Assembly: GCA_903837255.1 (NCBI GenBank)
Contig: CAILTZ010000896.1
Coordinates: forward strand, 1 to 6,425
Length of the DNA: 6,425 nucleotides
Direction of reading: 5' to 3'
DNA from: an uncultured Pirellula sp.
GTDB taxonomy: Bacteria; Planctomycetota; Planctomycetia; Pirellulales; Pirellulaceae
The notes below the pieces were generated by a model. The model saw nothing but the letters and a program-made list of their open reading frames with translations, did no database searches and was not told the origin of the DNA. A program made the position numbers and the translations under genes. Positions within the stretch are counted from its first letter, which is position 1, and every line of letters starts with the position of its first letter. Below are positions 1 to 4,987 of this stretch, piece by piece.

Positions 1-965
1 AGCATGGTGTGGGTGAATCGCGGAATGGGGTCGTGCTGCATCGGTTCGAGGTAGCCGTAACTGTGAGGGTTCGATAGGCTACCGTGCTTGGAAATTCCTT
101 TGCGGTAGTAGCCACCTTGGTAATAGTGAAAGCCACGAGTGTCACCCCCGTTGTGTCCCGAGAAGACTTCGCCTCGGTCATCGAAGGCCACGCCGAAGGC
201 ATTGCCGCCACCTTCGGCAAAGATCTCGTACTTACGAGTTTGCGGATGGTATCGCCAGATGGCTTGCCCGAGACTTTGAATTGGTTTTTCCGCAGAAGCG
301 GGAGCTTTTACCACACCGCTGACCGTGCTGCCTTGGGCACCGTAGATCCAGCCGTCGGGGCCCATGGTCAAGTTGTTTACCACCGAGTGGGTATCTTCGA
401 GCCCGAAGCCTTCGAGATGGACTTGCGGAGGTCCGTCGGCTTTCAGGTCGCGATCGAGGTCCGAGTAGTAGAGCAAGTAGGGAGGGTTCAAGACCCATGC
501 GCCGCGGTCTACGGGCAAGACCGCCGTAGCGATGTTTAGTCCGTCGACGAAGACCTGATGGGACTCATAGTTTCCATCGTTGTCTTTGTCTTCGTGGACA
601 GAGATCCGATCGCGTCCTACGAGCCCCCCGGCGCCGGGGGGCTTGGGAACCGAGTCATAGACCACCCGCCAGTGCCGATCCTTGCTCAGGACCTTGAGGC
701 CTTCGGGATTGGGGTACTGCCGGTACTCGACCAGCCACAATCGCCCTTGGGAATCGAACGAGACCATCAGCGGCTGGGTGATCAGGGGTTCGCTAAGCAG
801 TAACTTTAGCTCGAGGCCATCGGAGACTTTGAAGGTCTTTTCGGCCGATGCTGGTTCGACAGCCGGCTCGTTTGCTGAGTCTTCAGGGGTTTGCGAGCTT
901 GCGGATTGGAATGGGAGCACAAGCAACAAGCCGAGAGTGCAGATAAGCTTTGCGTCAGCAAACAT
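1..965 (-). CDS. Secreted PVC-type membrane-bound dehydrogenase-like beta-propeller protein (N-terminal part)
   Basis: Reading leftward from the ATG at 965-963, 321 codons are open to the window edge, so the C-terminus is missing. Residues 1-24 form a signal peptide with hydrophobic core LGLLLVLPF and a plausible cleavage site near SASS|Q, followed by an acidic, Ala/Pro-rich linker (25-43). Residues 44-321 carry blocks typical of the planctomycete/verrucomicrobial 'putative membrane-bound dehydrogenase' family (TIGR02604/DUF7133): RLWLVEYRQYPNPEG (75-89), GRDRISVHEDKDNDG (117-131, a Ca-loop-like DxDxDG), LNPPYLLYYSD (159-169), GLEDTHSV (188-195), GPDGWIYGAQGSTV (202-215), FAEGGGNAFGVAFD (249-262) and SGHNGGDTRG (269-278). 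These suggest a sugar/sorbosone-dehydrogenase-like beta-propeller in the periplasm; substrates of this family are unknown. Full-length relatives commonly continue into a HEAT-like region and a CxxCH haem domain, not visible here. An in-frame stop at 1016-1014 and no other ATG between support this start; no clear Shine-Dalgarno precedes it. The gene is divergent from everything else in the window. Confidence 0.93.
   Translation of the reverse strand, partial: MFADAKLICTLGLLLVLPFQSASSQTPEDSANEPAVEPASAEKTFKVSDGLELKLLLSEPLITQPLMVSFDSQGRLWLVEYRQYPNPEGLKVLSKDRHWRVVYDSVPKPPGAGGLVGRDRISVHEDKDNDGNYESHQVFVDGLNIATAVLPVDRGAWVLNPPYLLYYSDLDRDLKADGPPQVHLEGFGLEDTHSVVNNLTMGPDGWIYGAQGSTVSGVVKAPASAEKPIQSLGQAIWRYHPQTRKYEIFAEGGGNAFGVAFDDRGEVFSGHNGGDTRGFHYYQGGYYRKGISKHGSLSNPHSYGYLEPMQHDPIPRFTHTM
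622..643. repeat. Perfect 22-bp GC-rich palindrome inside the dehydrogenase-like gene
   Basis: Half-site AGCCCCCCGGC is followed immediately by its exact reverse complement, with no spacer. It encodes the PKPPGAGGL stretch (residues 108-115) of the leftward gene, where relatives usually carry a Pro/Gly-rich loop. It is probably a by-product of Pro and Gly codons (CCC, GGG) meeting head to head. It can fold into a strong hairpin in mRNA. Confidence 0.9.
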
Positions 966-1015
966 GGATGAAGCAGGTTCAGGTGAGGGTAGGGGGGTGG
1001 GGAGAAGATCCCTCT

Positions 1016-1044
1016 ATTGTATCTCACAAACTTCATCGGAAATG
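1016..1044 (-). promoter_or_regulatory. Probable promoter for the leftward dehydrogenase-like gene
   Basis: On the minus strand, GAGATACAATAGAGG contains a TACAAT -10 box (1021-1016). Seventeen bases upstream is CATTTC (1044-1039), a poor -35. Transcription would start near 1009 and leave a leader of about 44 nt before the ATG at 965. It is placed by motif only. Confidence 0.35.
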
Positions 1045-1265
1045 GAGGCGTACACGGGTCTGGGTAGGATTTGTTGGGGCGGTAACAAGCGATCTCACCC
1101 TGGCTCGCACCGGTCCCACAGGGGGCGAGGACCGCGCGAATGAAAAGGTGGCATTTCCTAGCACAAGGGCGATCAAAGCGGAGCAGCGCAATGTGCCCGG
1201 TGGAGAATTTACTGGCCACTGCTCGGACATCGGTGTCGTCCTGGCTGACACTCGGTCGGATCCCA

Positions 1266-1291
1266 TCGTGCTCGTGCTCAGCGCAGCTATG
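1266..1291 (-). repeat. GCACGA-type short repeat, reverse orientation
   Basis: TCGTGC occurs twice in tandem (1266-1277), and GCTCGT follows at 1291. Read on the minus strand this is TACGAGC then GAGCACGAGCACGA. It matches the motif seen in forward orientation at 1468-1481 and 2438-2469. It lies outside genes. Repeats of this flavour are, to my recollection, common between genes in marine Pirellulales. Confidence 0.6.
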
Positions 1292-1316
1292 CTCGTAATC
1301 GATCGGCTTACTAGAC

Positions 1317-1342
1317 TCGCGGTATGGCGGTTTCCGCCGCGA
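1317..1342. repeat. Bulged inverted repeat (hairpin)
   Basis: TCGC (1317-1320), a five-base bulge GGTAT, GGCGG (1326-1330), loop TTT, CCGCC (1334-1338) and GCGA (1339-1342) can pair as a nine-base-pair stem. No T-run follows on the plus strand, so it is not a convincing Rho-independent terminator. Its role is unknown. Confidence 0.45.
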
Positions 1343-1441
1343 CTATTCAGATCCACCCTTTGATTCCCTCGTGCGTGACCCCCGCTGATTGTTCTCCCGA
1401 TACGAAAAATCCAACCCGATCGTGAATGGAGCATCGCGGAA

Positions 1442-1450
1442 TGCTACAAT
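1442..1450 (+). promoter_or_regulatory. Extended -10 element (TGCTACAAT), possible promoter for the thioredoxin gene
   Basis: TGC followed by TACAAT is an extended -10. The hexamer 17 bases upstream (GTGAAT, 1422-1427) shares only TGA with the -35 consensus. A start near 1457 would leave about 125 nt of leader that includes the first palindromic repeat. Related TGNTATACT elements at 2424-2432 and 3441-3449 suggest it may belong to a composite dispersed repeat. Confidence 0.35.
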
Positions 1451-1467
1451 CGGGAACTTCAGCGATC

Positions 1468-1481
1468 GAGCACGAGTACGA
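1468..1481 (+). repeat. GAGCACGAG short repeat
   Basis: GAGCACGAGTACGA, preceded by CGATC, lies 17 bases after the TACAAT element and just before the first attC-like palindrome. It is the same motif family as the reverse copy at 1266-1291 and the triple tandem at 2438-2469. Confidence 0.6.
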
Positions 1482-1488
1482 AGAACAG

Positions 1489-1556
1489 CCAGAACTACAC
1501 CATGCACCGAAGTGGCAGATCGGCGGCCACTCGGTGGCGGTCGCCATTCGTTGTCC
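1489..1556 (+). repeat. attC-like palindromic repeat, copy 1 (short, degenerate)
   Basis: The core-like ends are CCAGAAC (1489-1495) and GTTGTCC (1550-1556), keeping only AAC...GTT complementary. The inner left arm ATGCACCGAAGTGGC (1502-1516) matches the left arms of copies at 3541 and 4324. The right part CACTCGGTGGCGG (1529-1541) matches the right arms of the others. The centre is shortened by about 24 bases, hence 68 bp instead of 91-97. It marks the left end of the plus-strand array, 25 bases before the thioredoxin start. It is called by comparison with the clearer copies. Confidence 0.55.
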
Positions 1557-1581
1557 ACTGATTTAGAGCAGACGCAGATCA

Positions 1582-2094
1582 ATGAATGAATCGGCATCCC
1601 AGACACCATCGACGGGTAGCTTCGCTCGACCTCAGGATCAAAAGAAACGATCTCATTTCTGGCGATTCTTTTGGTTGACGTTTCTTGTCGTCTCGCTGGC
1701 GTACGCTTGGTACAGCTTCTATGTCCCTACCAATAGCATCGCCTGGGCTGACAACTACGCTTCGGCTCAGCACCAAGCAGCGGAAACAGGTAAACCGATT
1801 ATCCTCTACTTTACTGGCACGTGGTGTGTTCCCTGTAGAGTAATGAAACGCCAAGTGTGGGCTGACAAAGAGGTGAAGACATTGGTCAATTCGCAATTCA
1901 TCCCAGTTGCAATTGATGTCGATAATCCAGACGATGCTGAACTGCTAGCTCGTTACAGCGTTGGCGGCACCCCAGTCACGATTGTTACTGACTCGCAAGG
2001 TAATACTCTGCGATGGCGAGCAGGGGGAATCAGCAAATCTGATTTCCTCGAATTGCTCAACGAGCCAATTCCTTCCGCCGCAAAGGACTTTTGA
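1582..2094 (+). CDS. Membrane-anchored thioredoxin-family protein
   Basis: This 170-residue protein has a cytoplasmic, basic N-terminus (1-25, ending KKRSH), one membrane segment (about 26-47, rich in Trp/Phe/Tyr) and a periplasm-facing thioredoxin fold (about 55-165). The redox site is WCVPC (Cys82, Cys85) after ILYFTGT. The cis-proline motif is GGTPVT (Pro131), preceded by VDVDN-like strand residues AIDVDNPDD. Length and layout fit DsbD-gamma/Thioredoxin_7-like thiol-disulphide proteins, which reduce or exchange disulphides outside the cytoplasm; the partner is unknown. The start ATG overlaps a repeated ATGAATGA, and a poor AG-rich stretch (TTTAGAGCAGA) precedes it. The gene sits between attC-like copies 1 and 2 as a single-gene unit. 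Both catalytic cysteines and the cis-proline are intact. Confidence 0.92.
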   Translation: MNESASQTPSTGSFARPQDQKKRSHFWRFFWLTFLVVSLAYAWYSFYVPTNSIAWADNYASAQHQAAETGKPIILYFTGTWCVPCRVMKRQVWADKEVKTLVNSQFIPVAIDVDNPDDAELLARYSVGGTPVTIVTDSQGNTLRWRAGGISKSDFLELLNEPIPSAAKDF

Positions 2095-2133
2095 CCCCAG
2101 GCCGGAGGGTAGCCCGACTCGCCGCAAAATGTC

Positions 2134-2224
2134 GACGAACAAGCGGTTCAATCGGAACCGCGGGATGCGCGGTTTGTGAAATCAACATTGGTTGGCCGCT
2201 GCCCGGTTAACCGTGTTGTTCGTC
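2134..2224 (+). repeat. attC-like palindromic repeat, copy 2
   Basis: The ends GACGAACAA (2134-2142) and TTGTTCGTC (2216-2224) are perfect nine-base inverted repeats. Inside, left GCGGTTCAATCGGAACCGCGG pairs imperfectly with right GGCCGCTGCCCGGTTAACCGT, leaving extra bases unpaired on the left arm in the same places as in other copies. The centre contains GCGCGGTTTGTGAAATCAAC, related to the centres of copies 4-6. It begins 39 bases after the thioredoxin stop and could act as a transcript-end hairpin as well as a recombination site. One of the two best-preserved copies. Confidence 0.8.
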
Positions 2225-2423
2225 TAGTCGATCACCCATGCACTTTAACGACATCGACCTAACCACGGAGACATACGATTGGCCAGGACGCCTGTCGCAC
2301 ACAGAGCTTGTGGTGTGGCCACGATTGGCACTGAGATACGCTACTCGATCGCTGTTTGAACTGCAGGGATACCAATCGTTGATCGAGACGATTCGCGGGT
2401 GCTTGTGGACCGGTGGATCGGAT

Positions 2424-2432
2424 TGCTATACT
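2424..2432 (+). promoter_or_regulatory. Extended -10 element (TGCTATACT)
   Basis: TGC plus TATACT is a strong extended -10 by motif, 139 bases before the DoxX start and six bases before the GCACGA tandem. No good -35 is apparent. It may drive the DoxX gene or be part of the composite repeat. Confidence 0.35.
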
Positions 2433-2437
2433 AGATC

Positions 2438-2469
2438 GCACGAGCACGAGCACGAGAAAAGCACGAGCA
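2438..2469 (+). repeat. GCACGA tandem repeat
   Basis: GCACGA is present three times in direct tandem (2438-2455), then GAAAA, then GCACGAGCA (2461-2469). It is the longest of three copies of this motif family in the window, all outside credible genes. Confidence 0.75.
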
Positions 2470-2555
2470 TTCGACCGAAGTCCTCGATCGAGTTTTTTTA
2501 CTTGCGTTGAGTCATCTCCTCGGCCTCGCTGATCGCAACCGTTCGGCATCTCAAG

Positions 2556-2561
2556 TACAAT
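2556..2561 (+). promoter_or_regulatory. Possible leaderless promoter (-10 TACAAT) of the DoxX gene
   Basis: TACAAT ends nine bases before the ATG at 2571, so transcription would start within a few bases of the start codon. The hexamer 17 bases upstream (TCGCAA, 2533-2538) is a weak -35. The absence of any Shine-Dalgarno before 2571 fits a leaderless message. The case rests on motif and spacing only. Confidence 0.3.
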
Positions 2562-2570
2562 TGCAACAAA

Positions 2571-3044
2571 ATGAAGATGATACGATCGGTTGGACTTGGT
2601 CACCCATTTCCGCGTTCTATCTCAATTGATTTGGGACTCTTACTAACTCGACTCGCGACGGGAATCTTTCTATGCACGGTGTTCGAGAAGTTTTTGCCAC
2701 GAGACGGGCGATGGGGACCGCAAGATTGGTTCATAGCTGATGTAGCAAAGATGGGCTTCCCTTTCCCGAGTTTCTTCGCGTGGTGTGCCGTGCTCTCGGA
2801 ATTCTTCGGTGGGATTCTACTGGCGCTCGGTTTGCTTGCTCGCCCGGCTGCGTTCTTCAATGCAATGACTACCTTCGTTGCGGCCTTTGTTTTCCACAAG
2901 GGAGATGTGTCGGGTAGTGCACTGCTCGGCACCGTATTTTTTGCATCGACGTTGGGGCTTACTTTGACCGGCCCTGGGCGCATGAGCATCGACTATTTGA
3001 TGTTCCGCTTTTGGACTACCGCGCCGACAACCGCCGATCACTAG
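2571..3044 (+). CDS. DoxX-family membrane protein
   Basis: The 157-residue protein has four predicted membrane segments (about 19-38, 66-88, 91-108 and 114-132), the usual size and topology for DoxX/DoxD-like proteins. Recognisable family features are an N-terminal LLLTRLATGIFL segment followed by a short amphipathic FEKFLP region, the FAWCAVLSEFFGGILLALGL segment with its conserved acidic residue (Glu77), and a RPAA turn into segment three. Segment three ends with the HKG loop. DoxX proteins are inner-membrane subunits associated with thiol or quinone redox processes; the partner here is unknown. The ATG at 2571 is preferred, with ATG 2577 also possible; neither has a Shine-Dalgarno. A membrane thioredoxin lies upstream, but a palindromic repeat and 346 bases separate them, so co-transcription is uncertain. 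A 10-bp direct repeat, GTAGAATCTG, follows the stop (3048-3057, 3071-3080). Confidence 0.88.
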   Translation: MKMIRSVGLGHPFPRSISIDLGLLLTRLATGIFLCTVFEKFLPRDGRWGPQDWFIADVAKMGFPFPSFFAWCAVLSEFFGGILLALGLLARPAAFFNAMTTFVAAFVFHKGDVSGSALLGTVFFASTLGLTLTGPGRMSIDYLMFRFWTTAPTTADH

Positions 3045-3047
3045 GCT

Positions 3048-3080
3048 GTAGAATCTGAGGAGCGGATCAAGTAGAATCTG
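3048..3080 (+). repeat. Short direct repeat downstream of DoxX
   Basis: GTAGAATCTG occurs at 3048-3057 and again at 3071-3080, 13 bases apart. It lies just after the DoxX stop and before the zinc-ribbon gene. No function is evident; it may be chance or a small duplication. Confidence 0.6.
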
Positions 3081-3124
3081 CATAGTTCGGACACGGCCAA
3101 CTACCTACAATCTCAAAACCAAAC

Positions 3125-3360
3125 ATGACTATGAACCAGCAGATTTGTCCGAAATGCCAGGCGAAATGGAACAAGGATTTGTACTCGACAATACTTACGG
3201 GGAACGAATCGTTAGTCATTGGTCTTCGGGACAACCCAAAAAATCGTTCTGGACCGGTACGAAACTCTCTGAAGATAAGCAGATCCCAATAGGCACATTT
3301 CGTTGCAAGGATTGCGGTTACTTAGAATCATTTGCAAGGCCTGAGTTTGATGCCAATTGA
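3125..3360 (+). pseudogene. DUF6487-type zinc-ribbon protein, broken by one -1 frameshift
   Basis: From ATG 3125 the reading is MTMNQQICPKCQ, then it leaves the family; it would stop at 3290. From about 3160 the next frame reads GEMEQGFVLDN, KSFWTGTK, QIPIGTFRCKDCGYLESFA to the stop at 3358-3360. Joined, these give a 78-residue protein with CPKC (Cys8, Cys11) near the start and CKDC (Cys61, Cys64) near the end. That is the complete four-cysteine pattern and length I associate with DUF6487 small zinc-ribbon proteins. The join needs one extra G in CCAGGCG (3157-3163), so a lost G is the simplest cause; a sequencing error is possible. A shorter product from TTG 3145 or ATG 3154/3166 would lack the first CPxC pair. 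TACAAT (3106-3111) lies 13 bases before the ATG as a possible near-leaderless promoter. The role of the family is unknown. Confidence 0.75.
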
Positions 3361-3440
3361 TCCACGCAAAGGCCGCAGTCGCTCGGTACTAAGCTGGAAC
3401 GAAGACGAAATCGGGTAAGGATGCCAGTGAAGCCGTCATT

Positions 3441-3449
3441 TGGTATACT
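3441..3449 (+). promoter_or_regulatory. Extended -10 element (TGGTATACT)
   Basis: TGG plus TATACT in the 168-base gap after the zinc-ribbon gene, 80 bases before palindromic copy 3. It could drive the DUF6928-like gene with a long leader through the palindrome. No good -35 is visible. Similar elements precede copy 1, and TATACT at 5445-5450 precedes copy 6. Confidence 0.3.
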
Positions 3450-3528
3450 AATTTGATAGACATTCCTATCTCGCGCAGGGGACTGGTCCAATGTGCACGG
3501 CACCCCAATGAATCAATGTCCATGACGG

Positions 3529-3620
3529 GCGTACCAATTTGGTGCACCGAAGTCGCCGATCGTACCGTTTGCCAATGAAGGAGCCACTCCTAGGTGGCCC
3601 GGTGACGGATGTCGTTATGC
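3529..3620 (+). repeat. attC-like palindromic repeat, copy 3
   Basis: The ends are GCGTACC (3529-3535) and GTTATGC (3614-3620), complementary at five of seven positions. The right end is only one base (T for a purine) away from the integron core consensus GTTRRRY. The inner left arm GTGCACCGAAGTCGCC (3542-3557) faces right arm GGTGGCCCGGTGAC (3593-3606). The right arm is shared with copies 2 and 6 as GCCCGGTKA. The 92-bp length matches copies 2, 4 and 5. Confidence 0.7.
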
Positions 3621-3650
3621 GAAAGAATCAAAATCAAAGCGGAGAGACTC

Positions 3651-4316
3651 GTGGGCGCTAAAACTTGGATGCTTGCCTATGTCAAAGATAATTCTTCACG
3701 AGCGCTTCGTTCAAACGTCGAGCTTGACCGAAATGCTGCCAGCGCGATGGCCCGCACTCTGTTCCCTAGAGAAATCCTCGAACCACTTGATGATGGGTGC
3801 ATTGCCTACACCAATCCGCCAGATGATGAATTGGTTGTCGGATGCTTCCCAGGAATTGACATTGTTGCTGCAAAAGAATTTGGAATTGATTATCCGTCGC
3901 GACTTTCTCAGCATTTCTTGCGGCCAGGGGAGGATCGAATGGTCTACTTGCACGCAATGCACAGCGTTGTCGATTGGTTTGCATTTGCTATTTGGGATCG
4001 CGGGCAACTCGTAAGATCATTAAGCCTATCCCCCGACTCTGGAGTGATGGAAGATATTGGCGAAAAACGTGCGTTCGAAATTCCATATTGGGCTGGACAA
4101 CATCCCGCGGTTGAAGGCGAGGTCGACGATGCCGAGTATCCTTTTCCGTTTCACCCGCTTGAGCTCGGCGAAGCGGCGTTGCAAGAATTTTTCGGCTACA
4201 ATCTGGAGGGTGAGATAGATGAGTCGCAACCAGACATCGATTCAATTCCACTCCTAACATTCAAACGGCGACCTCGTGGCCTATTCAACCGGTTCTTCAG
4301 GAAAAAGCACCTATAG
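3651..4316 (+). CDS. DUF6928-like protein of unknown function
   Basis: Starting at GTG 3651 gives 221 residues that begin GAKTW (2-6), as in the DUF6928 proteins I recognise from actinomycetes. GGAGAG six bases upstream is a fair ribosome site. The in-frame ATG 3609 lies inside palindromic copy 3 and would add 14 residues unlike the family. Conserved blocks are LFPREILEPLDDG (37-49), NPPDDELVVGCFPG (55-68), YLHAMHSVVDWFAFAIW (99-115), LSLSPDSGVMEDIGE (124-138), PYWAGQHPA (145-153) and PFHPLELGEAALQEFFGYNLEGE starting at 166. His/Asp residues in the HAMHSVVDW block look like the functional core, but no activity is established. There is no signal peptide or membrane segment, so it is probably cytoplasmic. 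A basic tail (KRRPRGLFNRFFRKK) ends the protein. Its stop codon lies in the left end of copy 4. It is the only gene between copies 3 and 4. Confidence 0.88.
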   Translation: MGAKTWMLAYVKDNSSRALRSNVELDRNAASAMARTLFPREILEPLDDGCIAYTNPPDDELVVGCFPGIDIVAAKEFGIDYPSRLSQHFLRPGEDRMVYLHAMHSVVDWFAFAIWDRGQLVRSLSLSPDSGVMEDIGEKRAFEIPYWAGQHPAVEGEVDDAEYPFPFHPLELGEAALQEFFGYNLEGEIDESQPDIDSIPLLTFKRRPRGLFNRFFRKKHL

Positions 4317-4401
4317 CAATCCAATGCACCCGAGTGGCGGATCGGGCGTTTACTCAAATACATGTCACTTTGCCGCGACGGGGTGATTGGTGTCGTTTTG
4401 C
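4311..4401 (+). repeat. attC-like palindromic repeat, copy 4
   Basis: The inner left arm CCAATGCACCCGAGTGGCGG (4321-4340) faces right arm GCCGCGACGGGGTGATTGG (4372-4390), with the unpaired left-arm bases found in other copies. The right core-like end is GTTTTGC (4395-4401). The expected left end is degenerate and overlaps the last codons of the upstream gene. The centre ATCGGGCGTTTACTCAAAT is nearly identical to copy 5 (ATCGGGCGTTTCCTCAAAT). Confidence 0.7.
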
Positions 4402-4442
4402 CAACTATGTCTAACGCTGTCCGTCTATCCAGGTACGATCAA

Positions 4443-4907
4443 ATGGGCCATGAGGTTGTGATTTACGGAGTGATTGTTGGTAGTTCGTACCGAACCGGGG
4501 CGTATACTGAATTGCAAATAAGAAACGAGCATGTAATCCGCTCGTTGCAAAGAGACGAGGATTGGCCTTGGGTGGACCTATCGATTTTCGCGTTGCCAGG
4601 CCCTTATCCACTCGGCTCCTACAGAAGACAAATTATCCATTTTGGGCTTTCGATCAAAGATGATCCACCCGAATATCCAAAGTGGTGGAATACGTGGCTG
4701 ATCAAGTTTGAAGCAGTCTTGCGGCGTTTGTATTGGCTTTCTGTTCGTTTGCATATCGAGCGTGATTTCGATCCGCAGAAAGAGGAATATACGTGGGTGC
4801 CTACTAATTTGGCGATTGCAGCCCAAATGGAGGATCTTCCTCAACCCGTTGCTTCATGGGAGCGGACCGTACGAACAGTGTCTGGCACGAAGATGCAGGG
4901 CACATGA
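4443..4907 (+). CDS. Conserved hypothetical soluble protein (unnamed family)
   Basis: From ATG 4443 the product is 154 residues, opening MGHEVVIYGVIVG, a beta-strand-like start I associate with a group of planctomycete orphan proteins. Further blocks are DWPWVDLSIFALPG (40-53), YRRQIIHFGLSIKDDPP (60-76), KFEAVLRRLYWLSVRLHI (88-105) and QPVASWERTV (134-143). There is no signal peptide, membrane segment or cysteine pair. The IHFGLS and WVDLSIFALP strands plus a long amphipathic helix suggest an alpha/beta fold of immunity-protein size, which is only an inference. AGG nine bases before 4443 is a weak ribosome site. ATG 4407 is an alternative; ATG 4362 lies inside palindromic copy 4 and its first 14 codons are just the repeat translated. 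The last residues (TKMQGT) and stop are encoded by the left arm of copy 5. It is the only gene between copies 4 and 5. Confidence 0.78.
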   Translation: MGHEVVIYGVIVGSSYRTGAYTELQIRNEHVIRSLQRDEDWPWVDLSIFALPGPYPLGSYRRQIIHFGLSIKDDPPEYPKWWNTWLIKFEAVLRRLYWLSVRLHIERDFDPQKEEYTWVPTNLAIAAQMEDLPQPVASWERTVRTVSGTKMQGT

Positions 4908-4976
4908 TGCCATTGATCGGGCGTTTCCTCAAATCGGAGTCACTTGGCGGCAACCGGGTGATTTTGGTCTTTCTGC
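4885..4976 (+). repeat. attC-like palindromic repeat, copy 5
   Basis: The left end GCACGAA (4885-4891) and right end TTTCTGC (4970-4976) pair partly. The centre and right arm align closely with copy 4 (ATCGGGCGTTT, CTCAAAT, GTCACTT, GGGTGATT). The left arm GGGCACATGATGCC (4898-4911) has diverged. Its left part codes for the end of the upstream gene. The right core has T in place of the otherwise conserved G, so recombination competence is doubtful. The next gene starts 12 bases later. Confidence 0.65.
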
Positions 4977-4987
4977 TCTAAACCCAA

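Larger units (their letters stand above)
966..1488. other. Gene-free spacer between the divergent gene and the plus-strand array
   Basis: About 520 bases hold no convincing gene; the open frames on both strands have arbitrary composition and no recognisable motif. The spacer holds the leftward promoter (around 1016-1044), a reverse-oriented GCACGA-type repeat (1266-1291), a bulged hairpin (1317-1342), a TGCTACAAT extended -10 (1442-1450) and a forward GAGCACGAG repeat (1468-1481). No tRNA-like or rRNA-like sequence is evident. Confidence 0.6.
2225..2570. other. Gene-poor stretch before the DoxX gene
   Basis: About 346 bases lie between copy 2 and the DoxX start. An open frame of 90 codons (2238-2510) begins 14 bases after the palindrome, where a cassette gene would be expected. 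It resembles nothing I know, and its end is made of the GCACGA repeat read as HEHEHE, so I treat it as non-coding or a remnant. The stretch also holds TGCTATACT (2424-2432), the triple GCACGA repeat (2438-2469) and TACAAT (2556-2561). Confidence 0.5.

Noticed and set aside
84..1143. Three plus-strand open frames across 84-1143.
   Set aside because: They lie mostly opposite the leftward dehydrogenase-like gene, whose minus-strand translation shows clear family blocks; the plus frames are antisense shadows.
1317..1342. GGCGG-TTT-CCGCC hairpin as a Rho-independent terminator.
   Set aside because: No T-run follows on either side, and no gene ends close by.
1033..1434. A 133-codon minus-strand frame upstream of the dehydrogenase-like gene (also overlapping frames at 806-1219 and 950-1363).
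   Set aside because: Composition is arbitrary, part of it is translated short repeat, and the 806-1219 frame overlaps the well-supported leftward gene out of frame.
2238..2510. A 90-codon open frame starting 14 bases after palindrome copy 2, in the position of a cassette gene.
   Set aside because: No recognisable motif, no ribosome site, and its C-terminal part is the GCACGA tandem read as HEHEHE. It is more likely repeat-derived or a remnant.
3609..4376. Both reading frames at 3609 and 4362 open with ATG and the residues MSLC, suggesting a shared leader peptide.
   Set aside because: The two ATGs fall in different parts of the palindrome (right end of copy 3, centre of copy 4), so the match is chance. 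Family resemblance and ribosome-site spacing favour starts at 3651 and 4443.
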